From MGBC102946 sp022793145 (lineage in GTDB: Bacteria > Bacillota_I > Bacilli_A > RF39 > UBA660): a stretch of 52,504 nucleotides of DNA. Numbering within the stretch: the first letter of the stretch is position 1; each line of letters begins with the position of its first letter. The position numbers were made by a program, and so were the translations under genes. Positions 15,745 through 23,509 of the stretch are shown here, one piece after another. The stretch is from the NCBI GenBank assembly GCA_947426265.1, contig CANEDJ010000005.1, positions 1 to 52,504 on the forward strand, given 5' to 3'. A model generated the notes under the pieces. It did not search any database, had not been told where the DNA came from, and worked only from the letters and a program-made list of their open reading frames with translations.

Positions 15745-15765
15745 GCCAATTTTTAGGCTTTTTTT
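15743..15765 (+). terminator. Terminator after the DUF3592 gene
   Basis: AAGCC (15743-15747) pairs with GGCTT (15756-15760), with a T-run after it; the TAA stop forms the base. Confidence 0.65.
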
Positions 15766-15811
15766 GTATAATTTAAAAAAATACATTCACAATAGTAATA
15801 GGAGGAAATAT

Positions 15812-16366
15812 ATGAAAAAGAAAATATGTATTATAACCGTTTTGCTTTCGTTTTTACTTGTTGGATGTAATGCTGGAAAAACTTTAACAAATACTCCGAC
15901 TAGACAAGTTGAAATATTTTTAAATAAGTATCAAACATTAGATAAAGACGTATTAGATGATTTGGATAAAGTAATTGCTAATGAAGAAAATTTTACTGGA
16001 GAACATCGAGAAAAGTATCGTAATATGATGAAATCCTCTTATCAGAAATTAGCATATCAAATAAAAGATGAGAAAGTAGATGGAGATACTGCTACAGTGA
16101 CAGCAGAAATAGAAGTTGTTGATTATGGAAAATTACTTAGTTCAGCCAATGTATATTTAGAAGATCACAGGGAAGAATTCCAAGATGAGAATGGGGAATA
16201 TGATGTAAAAAAATTTATTGATTATCGATTAGAAAAAATGAAAGATAACAAAGAAAAAGTAAAATATACAATTGATTTTCATTTAACTAAGAAAAATGAT
16301 GAATGGAAATTAGATGATCTAAGTAAAACTGATGAGCAAAAAATTCAAGGAATTTATCAATATTAA
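15812..16366 (+). CDS. Putative lipoprotein of unknown function
   Basis: 184 aa. The N-terminus MKKKICIITVLLSFLLVGC is a lipoprotein signal peptide with lipobox LVGC (Cys at residue 19), so the mature protein should be lipid-anchored on the outer face of the membrane. The rest is charged and helical, with a repeated Glu/Lys-rich beta segment (KVDGDTATVTAEIEVVDYGK) and a tail DDLSKTDEQKIQGIYQY. This resembles NTF2-like or DUF5105-type lipoproteins of Bacillota, but no firm family call can be made. GGAGGAAATAT precedes the ATG. It is monocistronic between two terminators. Confidence 0.8.
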   Translation: MKKKICIITVLLSFLLVGCNAGKTLTNTPTRQVEIFLNKYQTLDKDVLDDLDKVIANEENFTGEHREKYRNMMKSSYQKLAYQIKDEKVDGDTATVTAEIEVVDYGKLLSSANVYLEDHREEFQDENGEYDVKKFIDYRLEKMKDNKEKVKYTIDFHLTKKNDEWKLDDLSKTDEQKIQGIYQY

Positions 16367-16387
16367 CATTGTGAAAGCAATGTTTTT
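16365..16387 (+). terminator. Terminator after the lipoprotein gene
   Basis: AACATTG (16365-16371) pairs with CAATGTT (16378-16384), followed by T residues. Confidence 0.75.
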
Positions 16388-16401
16388 ATTATGAAAAAAT
16401 A

Positions 16402-16422
16402 CTCAAAGTAAGATACTTTGAG
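16402..16422. repeat. Left arm of 18-bp inverted repeat; also a 9-bp dyad
   Basis: CTCAAAGTAAGATACTTT (16402-16419) is the exact reverse complement of 16546-16563. By itself, CTCAAAGTA-AGA-TACTTTGAG (16402-16422) is a perfect 9-bp dyad. Read on the minus strand it is followed by TATTTTTT, so it also serves as a terminator for leftward transcription. Its last bases overlap the -35 box of the rightward promoter. Confidence 0.85.
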
Positions 16423-16446
16423 ATTTTCCCCTGACCGCTATATAAT
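16418..16446 (+). promoter_or_regulatory. Rightward promoter towards the 348-aa gene
   Basis: TTGAGA (16418-16423), a 17-base spacer and TATAAT (16441-16446). The -35 is partly inside the left repeat arm. The predicted RNA starts near 16453 and has a leader of about 130 bases. That leader contains a weak hairpin (ATAGA-CTA/TAG-TCTAT, 16470-16502) followed by GAG and eight T residues (16506-16513), which could act as an attenuator. Confidence 0.6.
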
Positions 16447-16469
16447 ACCATTTTTTTCCAGTTTGTCAA
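16442..16469 (-). promoter_or_regulatory. Leftward extended -10 promoter between the repeats
   Basis: On the minus strand TTGACA (16469-16464), a 16-base spacer ending in TGG and TATTAT (16447-16442). It overlaps the -10 of the rightward promoter. In the present orientation its RNA would start near 16435 and meet the terminator-like dyad of the left arm within about 40 bases, so it makes at most a very short RNA. Confidence 0.6.
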
Positions 16470-16545
16470 ATAGAGCTAGTTCTTTAGTCCACGATAGTCT
16501 ATGAGTTTTTTTTATTTAGTTTTACTTTAAAAAAATTTATTTCAT

Positions 16546-16563
16546 AAAGTATCTTACTTTGAG
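16546..16563. repeat. Right arm of 18-bp inverted repeat
   Basis: AAAGTATCTTACTTTGAG, 18 of 18 bases complementary to the left arm in inverted order. The bases between the arms number 126. The arm ends 20 bases before the start codon of the 348-aa gene and just before its AAGGAGGGG site. No U-run follows it, so unlike the left arm it should not terminate rightward RNA. Confidence 0.85.
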
Positions 16564-16582
16564 AATATAAGGAGGGGTTTTT

Positions 16583-17629
16583 ATGGAATATGTACTTACA
16601 AAGCCTGATTATGAGGATATTAGGATTTTAACAGCAGTTAGTGAATCAATATGGGAAAGCTATCAAGCCTTAGCAAGTTTAGAAATAGCTGGAAAAAAAG
16701 AAACGGCTGAATATCAAAGGGGAATAGAAAGGTTACGTTCTACATTGGGAATGGAACCAACACTTTATGGTAGACTAGGAAATTCTTTTCCAAAGTTAAG
16801 TTCTATTATTTCATATCTTCGTGCAATGCAAAATAGTGATGAGCGAAAAGATAGATTGGAAACGATCTTAGAAGGACAAAATAGTAGTATGGTAATAGAA
16901 AGAATTTCTAAAAAAATAGATAGCTCTTTGTCAATAAAGGATGAGATGAAACAAGATATAAAATCTATGATAAGTGAATTAGAATTGGATGAAGATGATG
17001 AAATGGTAGAGCAATTGTCAAAATCTTTAGAGGCTGGAGCAAATTTCATGAATGGATATATGGCTGTAGCCGAAAGTATGGAAGTTGATAAGTATGCTTG
17101 CTTTTTATCTGTTTTAAAGAAAATGATAGAGTCTCCGTTTTATAGAGATGTAAGAGAACAGCTTATTATGATGAAATATCGAATGGCATTTGTTTGTGGA
17201 AAAATAGAGGAAATGATGTTAAGACAAAATTTCGAAGTTTCTCCACAAGTTTATTTGCAAACAAGCTGTATAGGACAAATGGAAAAACAAGGTGAATTTA
17301 CAACAACAATGGTATTGGTAAAATCAACTGTTTATACGATTAGAAAGCAAACCGATATGTTACTTTCTGATTATGATAATATAGTACTATCAAGTAAAGA
17401 TAAAAAAGCGGAAGCTTTAGTAAGGGTATGTATGCTAAGAGCTGGTTTAATGCTTTTACCAGGGGAATGTGTCTCTATAGAAAATGAAATGTTTCATGAT
17501 ACTATTGATTCAAGGGAATATGTAAAGGAACATCCTCAAAATAGTGAAATAGAAGAAATGATTATGGGAGCTTATCGCCAATATAAAAATGATAGAAATA
17601 TACCAATTCAAGTTAGTTTTGTAAAATAG
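16583..17629 (+). CDS. Conserved-looking protein of unknown function (348 aa)
   Basis: The protein has no signal peptide or membrane segment and is largely helical. An N-terminal helical region begins MEYVLTKPDYEDIRILTAVS, and the middle is acidic (SELELDEDDEMVEQLSKSLE). The C-terminal half has LIMMKYRMAFVCGKIEEMM and a closing strand NIPIQVSFVK. I do not recognise a family. It is preceded by AAGGAGGGG and transcribed alone, with a terminator directly after its stop. The upstream region is a complex control module (18-bp inverted repeat and overlapping opposed promoters), suggesting tightly or variably controlled expression. No DNA-binding or enzyme motif is visible. Confidence 0.75.
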   Translation: MEYVLTKPDYEDIRILTAVSESIWESYQALASLEIAGKKETAEYQRGIERLRSTLGMEPTLYGRLGNSFPKLSSIISYLRAMQNSDERKDRLETILEGQNSSMVIERISKKIDSSLSIKDEMKQDIKSMISELELDEDDEMVEQLSKSLEAGANFMNGYMAVAESMEVDKYACFLSVLKKMIESPFYRDVREQLIMMKYRMAFVCGKIEEMMLRQNFEVSPQVYLQTSCIGQMEKQGEFTTTMVLVKSTVYTIRKQTDMLLSDYDNIVLSSKDKKAEALVRVCMLRAGLMLLPGECVSIENEMFHDTIDSREYVKEHPQNSEIEEMIMGAYRQYKNDRNIPIQVSFVK

Positions 17630-17630
17630 A

Positions 17631-17652
17631 GAAAGGAAACTTTCTTTTTTTT
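17631..17652 (+). terminator. Terminator after the 348-aa gene
   Basis: GAAAG (17631-17635), GAAA loop, CTTTC (17640-17644), then eight T residues. Confidence 0.8.
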
Positions 17653-17662
17653 GTAATATACA

Positions 17663-17691
17663 TTGACAGACATAGTATATTATAGTAATAT
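17663..17691 (+). promoter_or_regulatory. Promoter of the PadR operon
   Basis: TTGACA (17663-17668), 17 bases, TAATAT (17686-17691). The spacer and flanks are rich in TATA/ATAT steps that could form a PadR site, but no clean dyad was established. Confidence 0.65.
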
Positions 17692-17714
17692 ATATTTCAA
17701 AGAGGAGGGATAAT

Positions 17715-18035
17715 TTGTCAATTACTTCAGATATTATAAGAGGACATACTGAAACTATCATTTTAAGTCATTTATATGAAAAAGATAGTTATGGTTATGA
17801 GATTAATAAAATGATTAAAGACAAAACAGAGCACCAATACGAATTAAAAGAAGCAACCTTATATTGTGCATTTAAAAGATTGAAAGAAAATGGATACATA
17901 GAATCTTATTGGGGAGAACAAGCAGTTGGTGCAAGGAGAAGATACTATAGAATTACGGCTGAGGGTAAAAAATATTATGAAGAATGTAAACAAGATTGGG
18001 AAAATACAAAAAGGATATTAGATAAATTAATATAG
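17715..18035 (+). CDS. PadR-family transcriptional regulator
   Basis: A 106-aa PadR-like winged helix. RGHTETIILSHLYEKDSYGYEI at the N-terminus, LKEATLYCAFKRLKENGYIE as the recognition helix and wing, and GARRRYYRITAEGKKYYEE complete the family pattern; the C-terminal dimer helix is short (subfamily 1 type). Start is TTG at 17715 after GAGGAGGGA, as no ATG fits. It heads an operon with a HAAS-domain protein (8 bases later) and a DUF4097 protein. In this common arrangement the regulator usually represses its own operon and responds to envelope or drug-like signals. Confidence 0.92.
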   Translation: MSITSDIIRGHTETIILSHLYEKDSYGYEINKMIKDKTEHQYELKEATLYCAFKRLKENGYIESYWGEQAVGARRRYYRITAEGKKYYEECKQDWENTKRILDKLI

Positions 18036-18043
18036 GAGGATTT

Positions 18044-18682
18044 ATGAATAAAATTAAAAATTATGTAGATGATTTATTTAAAGATATTAGAAAAACAAGA
18101 AAAAGTGAAGAGCTAAAAGAAGAATTACTTTCTGATTTAGAAGAAAAATATCAAGACTTAATAGCCAATGGAAAAAATGAAAAAGAAGCCTATCAAGAAG
18201 TAATTGGTGGGATTGGTGATGTAGATGAGCTTTTGGAAGAGTTAAAAGAGCCTACTGAGGATTTAGAAACTAGAAAAAGAACTGCGTTTGTTGTTTCTCT
18301 TTCTGTTGGATTATATATTCTGGCCCTTATTAGTACTATTATATGTGATGAATTATTGGAGCTTCCAGACACCATAAGTGCAGTTAGCTTTTTTGGAATA
18401 GCTGGAATCGCTACTTGTATTTTAATCTATCACTTTATGTCAATTCCAAAATATCAGAAAATGGATGATAGCTTTGTAGAAATAAGAAAAGAAAAAATAG
18501 ATGCTAGAAATAAAAATAAACAATTATTAAGTGCATTAGATACAATTGTTTGGTTACTTATTTTGATTATTTATTTCTTAATTAGTTTCTTGTTTGATTG
18601 TTGGTATATCAGTTGGATATTATTTTTAGTGGGCCCACTAGTAACAACAATTGTTCATTTGTTAGTAGGAGGAGATGAGTAA
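18044..18682 (+). CDS. HAAS-domain (DUF1700-like) membrane protein
   Basis: 212 aa. The N-terminal 75 residues form the HAAS helical domain (IRKTRKSEELKEELLSDLEE ... EKEAYQEVIGGIGDVDELLE). Four hydrophobic segments follow, near 90-107, 113-130, 168-185 and 190-207. HAAS domains are adaptors found in operons with PadR regulators and DUF4097 proteins; they probably link the regulator or membrane signal to the third protein. AGGAGGATTT precedes the ATG. It abuts the DUF4097 gene. Confidence 0.85.
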   Translation: MNKIKNYVDDLFKDIRKTRKSEELKEELLSDLEEKYQDLIANGKNEKEAYQEVIGGIGDVDELLEELKEPTEDLETRKRTAFVVSLSVGLYILALISTIICDELLELPDTISAVSFFGIAGIATCILIYHFMSIPKYQKMDDSFVEIRKEKIDARNKNKQLLSALDTIVWLLILIIYFLISFLFDCWYISWILFLVGPLVTTIVHLLVGGDE

Positions 18683-18683
18683 T

Positions 18684-19622
18684 ATGAAAGAGAGTACTAG
18701 AATTATATTGGTTATCATTTGCGCACTTCTCTCTTTACTTTTAATAGGCGTATTAGTATGTGGAATTGTATTTAGAGAAAACTTTTATGAAGGGGAATTA
18801 AAAATGGTAAAAGAAGAACAATATTCATTGGAAAATATAGAAGAAATTGTTGTAAATACTCCAAGAGGAGATGTTCAAATCTTTAGAACAAATGAAGATA
18901 AAATTAAAATTGTAGAAAAAGCAAGTAGAAGAGTAAAAGAGAAAGATTTATTTTCTTCTTCAATAAAGGATGGTACTTTAAAAATAATAGATGAAAAAAG
19001 GAACTTTTGTTTTGGATTCTGCTTTCTTTCAAATATCACTTATGAAGTATATATTCCAGCTTCTTATCAAAATAAATTATCAATTAAAACAACATCAGGA
19101 GATATTGAATTAAATGGAGAAGAGGAATCTTATCAAAATGTGAAATTAATATCTGTGTCAGGTGATATTAAATTAAAAGGTAAAATTTCAACAAATAATA
19201 TAAATATGAAAACGACATCAGGAGATATTGAAATGAATTTTTTAAATAGTACCTCTATTGAAATAAATTCTGTTTCAGGGGACATTGATAGCAGAACTAT
19301 AGAAGGAAAAGAAACAAAAATTAACACAACATCAGGAGATATTGAACTAGAATGGATAAAAAGTGAAGTAGAAGTAATTAGTGTAAGTGGAGATGTTGAA
19401 TTAGACCATTTTAGTCCAATTGGAAATTCAAATTTTAAAACAACATCAGGAGAAATAGAAGTTATGTTAGATAAAAAAGCATCTGTAAAATTGCATGGAG
19501 ATAGTGTTTCAGGAGATATTCGTTTTCCAAATTCAGAATCTATATTAGGTAGTGGTGAGAATTCTATCTCATTTAAAACAGTTTCAGGAGATATTAAAGT
19601 GAGAGTTATTGGGGAAAAGTAA
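18684..19622 (+). CDS. DUF4097 repeat beta-helix-type membrane-anchored protein
   Basis: 312 aa with an N-terminal membrane helix (about 6-28), then a domain of repeated units. The core TTSGDIEL/SVSGDI(K/D/E) recurs about eight times with alternating T-T-S-G-D-I and S-V-S-G-D spacing, the hallmark of DUF4097 parallel beta solenoids. It is presumably displayed outside the membrane. The ATG at 18684 is chosen over the one at 18675 because only the former is correctly spaced from GGAGGA. It completes the PadR-HAAS-DUF4097 operon, thought to respond to cell-envelope stress; the precise role is unknown. Confidence 0.88.
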   Translation: MKESTRIILVIICALLSLLLIGVLVCGIVFRENFYEGELKMVKEEQYSLENIEEIVVNTPRGDVQIFRTNEDKIKIVEKASRRVKEKDLFSSSIKDGTLKIIDEKRNFCFGFCFLSNITYEVYIPASYQNKLSIKTTSGDIELNGEEESYQNVKLISVSGDIKLKGKISTNNINMKTTSGDIEMNFLNSTSIEINSVSGDIDSRTIEGKETKINTTSGDIELEWIKSEVEVISVSGDVELDHFSPIGNSNFKTTSGEIEVMLDKKASVKLHGDSVSGDIRFPNSESILGSGENSISFKTVSGDIKVRVIGEK

Positions 19623-19632
19623 CTCTTTTTTT

Positions 19633-19661
19633 TGAATAACTAGTCCTATTTTTACATACTC
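19633..19661 (+). promoter_or_regulatory. Possible forespore-type (sigma G/F-like) promoter before dacB
   Basis: TGAATA (19633-19638), 16 bases, CATACTC (19655-19661) resembles the sigma-G pattern (TGMATA, CATNNTA) with one mismatch and a slightly short spacer. The Bacillus dacB-spmAB operon is instead known as sigma-E dependent, so this is only a candidate. Confidence 0.3.
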
Positions 19662-19677
19662 TGTATTAGGTGATAGT

Positions 19678-20763
19678 ATGAAAAAAATCATTGTAGTATT
19701 TATTTTAGGGATATTATTTATAAATTCTGTAGAAGCAATGGATACAAGTGCTAGCTGTGCAATTGTGATGGACCAAAATAGCAATCGTATCATTTATTCA
19801 AAAAATATTCATAAAGTAAGAAGTGTTGCAAGCATATCTAAAATTATGACAGCTGTTTTGGCCATAGAATCAGGAAAATTAGATGAAAAAGTAACTGTAG
19901 GAGAAGAAATATTAAAAGCATATGGTTCAGCAGTATATTTAACAGTAGGTGAAACTTTAACACTAAGAGATTTAGTATATGGATTGATGTTACGAAGTGG
20001 AAATGATGCTGCCTTAGCAATTGCAACTTATGTAAGTGGAAGTGTTGATAAATTTGTAGAAGATATGAATAAAAAAGCGGTTCAAATTGGAATGAAAAAT
20101 ACTACATTTCACAATCCGCATGGATTAGATGAAGAATCTGGCAATATGTCTACTGCTTATGATATGGCTATTTTAACAAGCTATGCAATGAAAAATGAAG
20201 ATTATAAAAAAATAGTAGGAACGAAAAAATATAGTCTTAAAACAAACAAAAATAATTATTTGTGGAAAAATAAAAATAAGTTATTAAATACGTATCAATA
20301 CACAACAGGAGGAAAAACAGGATTTACAGAAATTGCCAAAAGAACCTTGGTTTCTACAGCGAGTAAAGATAATACAGATTTGGTCGTAGTAACCTTAAAT
20401 GATGGGAATGATTTCAATGATCATAAAAGCTTATATGAAGAAGCATTCTCTAGTTACAGAACTTATACAGTTTTAGAAAAAGGAAATGTAAACATTCCTG
20501 GAGAAGACTATTATTATGATGATGACATCTATTTGAAAAATGAATACAAAATGATGCTGAGAGATGATGAAAAAGGTAATATTATATTGAAATATGAACT
20601 AGAAAAAAAAAGAAATTATAAATCTGGAGACCCAATTGGAATTGTAAAGGTTATGCTAGATGACAAAGAATTTTATCAAGATACATTATATGTAAACAAA
20701 AAAGAGATTTCTTCAAAAAAAACATTTTGGGATACAATAATCGGGTGGTTTCATGATAAATAA
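19678..20763 (+). CDS. dacB: Serine D-alanyl-D-alanine carboxypeptidase, spore-type
   Basis: A penicillin-binding protein of the S11 family, 361 aa. The signal peptide (MKKIIVVFILGILFINSVEA) is followed by the active-site serine motif SISK at residues 52-55, the SGN motif (LRSGNDAAL), the KTG box (TGGKTGFTE) and a C-terminal beta domain. It removes the terminal D-Ala of peptidoglycan peptides. Its position overlapping spmA by 11 bases matches the Bacillus dacB-spmA-spmB operon, where DacB trims spore cortex cross-linking, so dacB is chosen over dacA or dacF. Confidence 0.93.
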   Translation: MKKIIVVFILGILFINSVEAMDTSASCAIVMDQNSNRIIYSKNIHKVRSVASISKIMTAVLAIESGKLDEKVTVGEEILKAYGSAVYLTVGETLTLRDLVYGLMLRSGNDAALAIATYVSGSVDKFVEDMNKKAVQIGMKNTTFHNPHGLDEESGNMSTAYDMAILTSYAMKNEDYKKIVGTKKYSLKTNKNNYLWKNKNKLLNTYQYTTGGKTGFTEIAKRTLVSTASKDNTDLVVVTLNDGNDFNDHKSLYEEAFSSYRTYTVLEKGNVNIPGEDYYYDDDIYLKNEYKMMLRDDEKGNIILKYELEKKRNYKSGDPIGIVKVMLDDKEFYQDTLYVNKKEISSKKTFWDTIIGWFHDK

Positions 20764-21349
20764 AATTTGGGCATTTTTCATTATAATAGGAAGTATATTT
20801 TGTATTGCAACAGGAAAAACAGACATCTTAAATGAAGAAATTTTAAAAAGTGCGAAAACAGGATTTGATATGGCTTTAGAATTATTTCCAGTAATGGCAT
20901 TGTGGCTTGGAATTATGAATATTGCAAGTGTATCAGGATTACTAAATAAACTTGCACATCTTATCTCTCCATTACTAAGAAAATTATTTCCAGAAATCCC
21001 TAAAAATCATGAATCACTGAGCTACATTGCTTCTAATATTGTCATTAATATGGCAGGACTTGGAAGTGCAGCTACGCCATTTGGATTAAAAGCAATGAAA
21101 TCATTACAAGAATTAAATTCCAAAAAAGATACAGCAAGTAGAAGTATGATTACCTTTTTAGTTTTAAATACGAGTGGTGTAACCATTATTCCAACAACCA
21201 TTATTTCACTTCGTATGATGTATGGAAGTAGTAATCCTACAGGAATTGTAGTAGCCTGTATTTTGGCAACTCTTTGTTCAACAACAGGAGGATTAATTAT
21301 TGATAGATTAATAGCAAGGAGAAAAAAATATGCTAAAAATACTGTCTAG
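20753..21349 (+). CDS. spmA: Spore maturation protein A
   Basis: 198 aa, multi-pass membrane protein of the nucleoside-recognition (Gate) family. MINKIWAFFIIIGSIFCIA opens it; the conserved core includes GFDMALELFPVMALWLGIM, NIVINMAGLGSAATPFGLKA and FLVLNTSGVTIIPTTII. SpmA and SpmB together are needed for full spore-core dehydration and heat resistance in Bacillus. The start lies within dacB (overlap of 11 bases) and the end overlaps spmB by 20 bases, so all three are coupled. Confidence 0.95.
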   Translation: MINKIWAFFIIIGSIFCIATGKTDILNEEILKSAKTGFDMALELFPVMALWLGIMNIASVSGLLNKLAHLISPLLRKLFPEIPKNHESLSYIASNIVINMAGLGSAATPFGLKAMKSLQELNSKKDTASRSMITFLVLNTSGVTIIPTTIISLRMMYGSSNPTGIVVACILATLCSTTGGLIIDRLIARRKKYAKNTV

Positions 21350-21851
21350 TTTAATGATTCCACTCATGGTACTTTTAGTACTAATATATGGGATTTTAAA
21401 AAAAATAGATGTTTACGACGTTTTTATAGATGGTGCGAAAGAAAGTTTTGGAATGATATTAGAATTATTGCCAACATTACTTGGAATGATTTTAGGAATT
21501 AATATATTTCTAAAAAGTGGAGTGTTAGAATTTGTATTAAAGGGATTTGAACCATTTTTTCATTATTTAAAAGTCCCTCTGGAAATTGTTCCAATGGCTA
21601 TTATGAGACCCATATCTGGAAGTTCAACATTAGCAATTCTAAATAATATTTATGAAACCTTTGGACCAGATGGATATTTAGGAACATTAGCCTCTGTCAT
21701 ACAAGGCTCTACAGATACAACATTCTATGTATTAACTTTATATTTTGGAAGTATTGGAATTAAGAAAATTAGATATGCAATGTGGGCAGGGCTATGTGCT
21801 GATTTAATAGGTATTATAGCGAGCATAACTATTGTGAACCTATTATTTTAA
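21330..21851 (+). CDS. spmB: Spore maturation protein B
   Basis: 173 aa, a Gate-family membrane protein, partner of SpmA. Recognisable segments are YDVFIDGAKESFGMILELLP, GMILGINIFLKSGVLEF, PMAIMRPISGSSTLAIL and QGSTDTTFYVLTLYFGSIG. It forms with SpmA the membrane system that helps dehydrate the spore core. The ATG at 21330 follows AGGAG inside the spmA end. It is last in the dacB operon; a small anchored protein follows after a 52-base gap. Confidence 0.95.
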   Translation: MLKILSSLMIPLMVLLVLIYGILKKIDVYDVFIDGAKESFGMILELLPTLLGMILGINIFLKSGVLEFVLKGFEPFFHYLKVPLEIVPMAIMRPISGSSTLAILNNIYETFGPDGYLGTLASVIQGSTDTTFYVLTLYFGSIGIKKIRYAMWAGLCADLIGIIASITIVNLLF

Positions 21852-21903
21852 AGATTGTTTTTTATAAATCTTTATGATATGATTAATAATAGGTGATAAC
21901 TAT

Positions 21904-22374
21904 ATGAAAAAAGAACATTATTGGATAATTGGGGTTGTTGTAGGCCTTATTGTAATGATTGGATTACTTCTAACTTTTATTTTATTAAATAATAAGGGGA
22001 CAATCACTTTAAAATGTGTAAAAACAGAAAAGGACACATTGGTAGATGGTATTTCAACTTTTACGATACGATTTAAGAATGATAAAATTAAATTGGTAGA
22101 GTCAAAAAATGAAACGATTGTAAAAAGTGAAGCAGCAAAATCTAATATTGATTCTCTTTATAATGCGATTCAAACCCAATTTGGCGATTATAAAAATGAA
22201 AAAGGTGTTATTATTAAAACTGCGAAATTGAGTGACCGAATAACCTTTACAATTACTGTAGATGCAACTGAAAATCCTGATAGAGTAGAAATTGTGGGTT
22301 CTTCTTTAAAAAATAATATGAGTTATGAAGAAGTCAAAAAAGAGTTAGAAAATAGAAAGTTTACTTGTGAGTAA
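21904..22374 (+). CDS. Anchored two-cysteine protein (paralogue 1 of 3)
   Basis: 156 aa. One membrane helix at residues 5-28 (YWIIGVVVGLIVMIGLLLTF) is followed by an external domain. It opens with NKGTITLKCVKTE and ends NRKFTCE, so a cysteine stands near each end of the domain and may form a disulfide. Between lie beta strands and helices (KSNIDSLYNAIQTQFGDYKN). The same plan recurs in two adjacent genes near 36.8-38.1 kb, so this is a lineage paralogue family. It resembles DUF1307/YehR-type secreted proteins in general style only. Function unknown. Confidence 0.7.
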   Translation: MKKEHYWIIGVVVGLIVMIGLLLTFILLNNKGTITLKCVKTEKDTLVDGISTFTIRFKNDKIKLVESKNETIVKSEAAKSNIDSLYNAIQTQFGDYKNEKGVIIKTAKLSDRITFTITVDATENPDRVEIVGSSLKNNMSYEEVKKELENRKFTCE

Positions 22375-22455
22375 ATTTTTTTTATGCGAATTTCTAAATG
22401 GTCTTTTCATTGCTTTTTCTTGGTTCTTACTGTATAATCGAGAGAGGTGATGTAA

Positions 22456-23175
22456 ATGGAGCGTTTACAAAAAATAATTGCAAATAGAGGATACTGTTCA
22501 AGAAGAAAAGCAGAGGAATTAATACAAAAAGGAAAAGTAAAAGTGAATGGTGACGTAATTACAACTTTAGGCGTTAAAGTAAGTGAAAAAGATGAAGTTA
22601 TGATAGATGGAAATGTTTTAGCGAATGAACAAAAGGAATACTATTTATTATATAAACCTAGAGGGATTATTACTTCTACAAAAGATGAAAAGAATAGAAA
22701 AACGGTTACAGATTTAATACCTACTAAAGCTAGAATTTATCCAGTTGGAAGACTAGATTATGATACAAGTGGAATATTATTATTAACCAATGATGGAGAA
22801 CTTACAAATGCTTTAATTCATCCAAAAAATGAAATTGACAAAGTTTATGTAGCCAAAGTAAAAGGTTTTGTAACACCAGTTCATTTAAAAGCATTAAGTA
22901 ATGGCGTTATAATAGAGGGAAAAAAGACATCAAAAGCAAAATCGAAACTAAAAAAATATGATAAAAAAACGAATACATCTATTGTAGAATTAGTCATACA
23001 TGAAGGTAGAAATCATCAAGTAAAAAAAATGTTTGAGGTATTAGGGTATGATGTACTGAAATTAAAAAGAGAGCAGTTTGGATTTTTAAATCTTTCTGGT
23101 TTAAAATCTGGAGAATATCGGAGATTAACACCAAAAGAAGTGAAAATCTTATACAGTGAAATGAAAAAAAATTAG
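22456..23175 (+). CDS. rluB: 23S rRNA pseudouridine synthase, RsuA/RluB family
   Basis: 239 aa. An N-terminal S4 RNA-binding domain (MERLQKIIANRGYCSRRKAE ... VKVNGDVI) is followed by the pseudouridine synthase domain. It contains the catalytic Asp in VGRLDYDTSGILLLTNDGEL and the later VELVIHEGRNHQVKKMFE. The enzyme isomerises a uridine in 23S rRNA (position 2605 in E. coli RluB). Position downstream of the dacB-spmAB genes matches Bacillus rluB. GAGAGGTG precedes the ATG. The stop lies inside a terminator shared with the ferredoxin gene. Confidence 0.92.
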   Translation: MERLQKIIANRGYCSRRKAEELIQKGKVKVNGDVITTLGVKVSEKDEVMIDGNVLANEQKEYYLLYKPRGIITSTKDEKNRKTVTDLIPTKARIYPVGRLDYDTSGILLLTNDGELTNALIHPKNEIDKVYVAKVKGFVTPVHLKALSNGVIIEGKKTSKAKSKLKKYDKKTNTSIVELVIHEGRNHQVKKMFEVLGYDVLKLKREQFGFLNLSGLKSGEYRRLTPKEVKILYSEMKKN

Positions 23176-23195
23176 AGTTTTCTCTAATCTTTTTT
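23171..23195. terminator. Bidirectional terminator between rluB and ferredoxin
   Basis: ATTAGAG (23171-23177), TTTT loop, CTCTAAT (23182-23188) with T-run; the rluB TAG lies in the left arm. Confidence 0.8.
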
Positions 23196-23400
23196 ATGCA
23201 ACTTTTTCTTCTTCATAGCCAATTGCTCTAGTAGGACAACCTTCGATTGCAATTGCAACATCTTCTTCTCTATCTTCTGGAATCGTATCCATAATTACTT
23301 CAGCAGTATCGTCGTCGCCAAAGGCAAATAAATCTGGATACATTCCTGCACAAGATCCACAACTAATACAAGCAGCTTTATTTACTTTTAATTTTTCCAT
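23194..23400 (-). CDS. fer: Ferredoxin, single [4Fe-4S] cluster
   Basis: 68 aa, acidic. Cysteine ligands are CISCGSC near residues 11-17 and the distal CPTRA, with LFAFGDDDTAEV between, giving one 4Fe-4S cluster as in Bacillus Fer. It carries electrons between cytoplasmic oxidoreductases; partners are not identifiable here. The second ATG (23400) is correctly spaced from GAGGAGG, whereas the ATG at 23421 lies before that site, so the shorter form was chosen. Monocistronic, facing away from the next gene. Confidence 0.93.
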   Translation of the reverse strand: MEKLKVNKAACISCGSCAGMYPDLFAFGDDDTAEVIMDTIPEDREEDVAIAIEGCPTRAIGYEEEKVA

Positions 23401-23509
23401 TATTTTTCCTCCTCTTTTCATTATAATAGAAAGAATATAAAAAATGCAAGAGAGACTTTAAAAAAAGTGTAAAATATGGTATTATGATAGTGATAAGGTA
23501 GGTGGTACA

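Noticed and set aside
18960..19600. Tandem DNA repeat
   Set aside because: The periodic TCAGGAGATATT-like units encode the DUF4097 solenoid and vary in sequence, so they are protein repeats.
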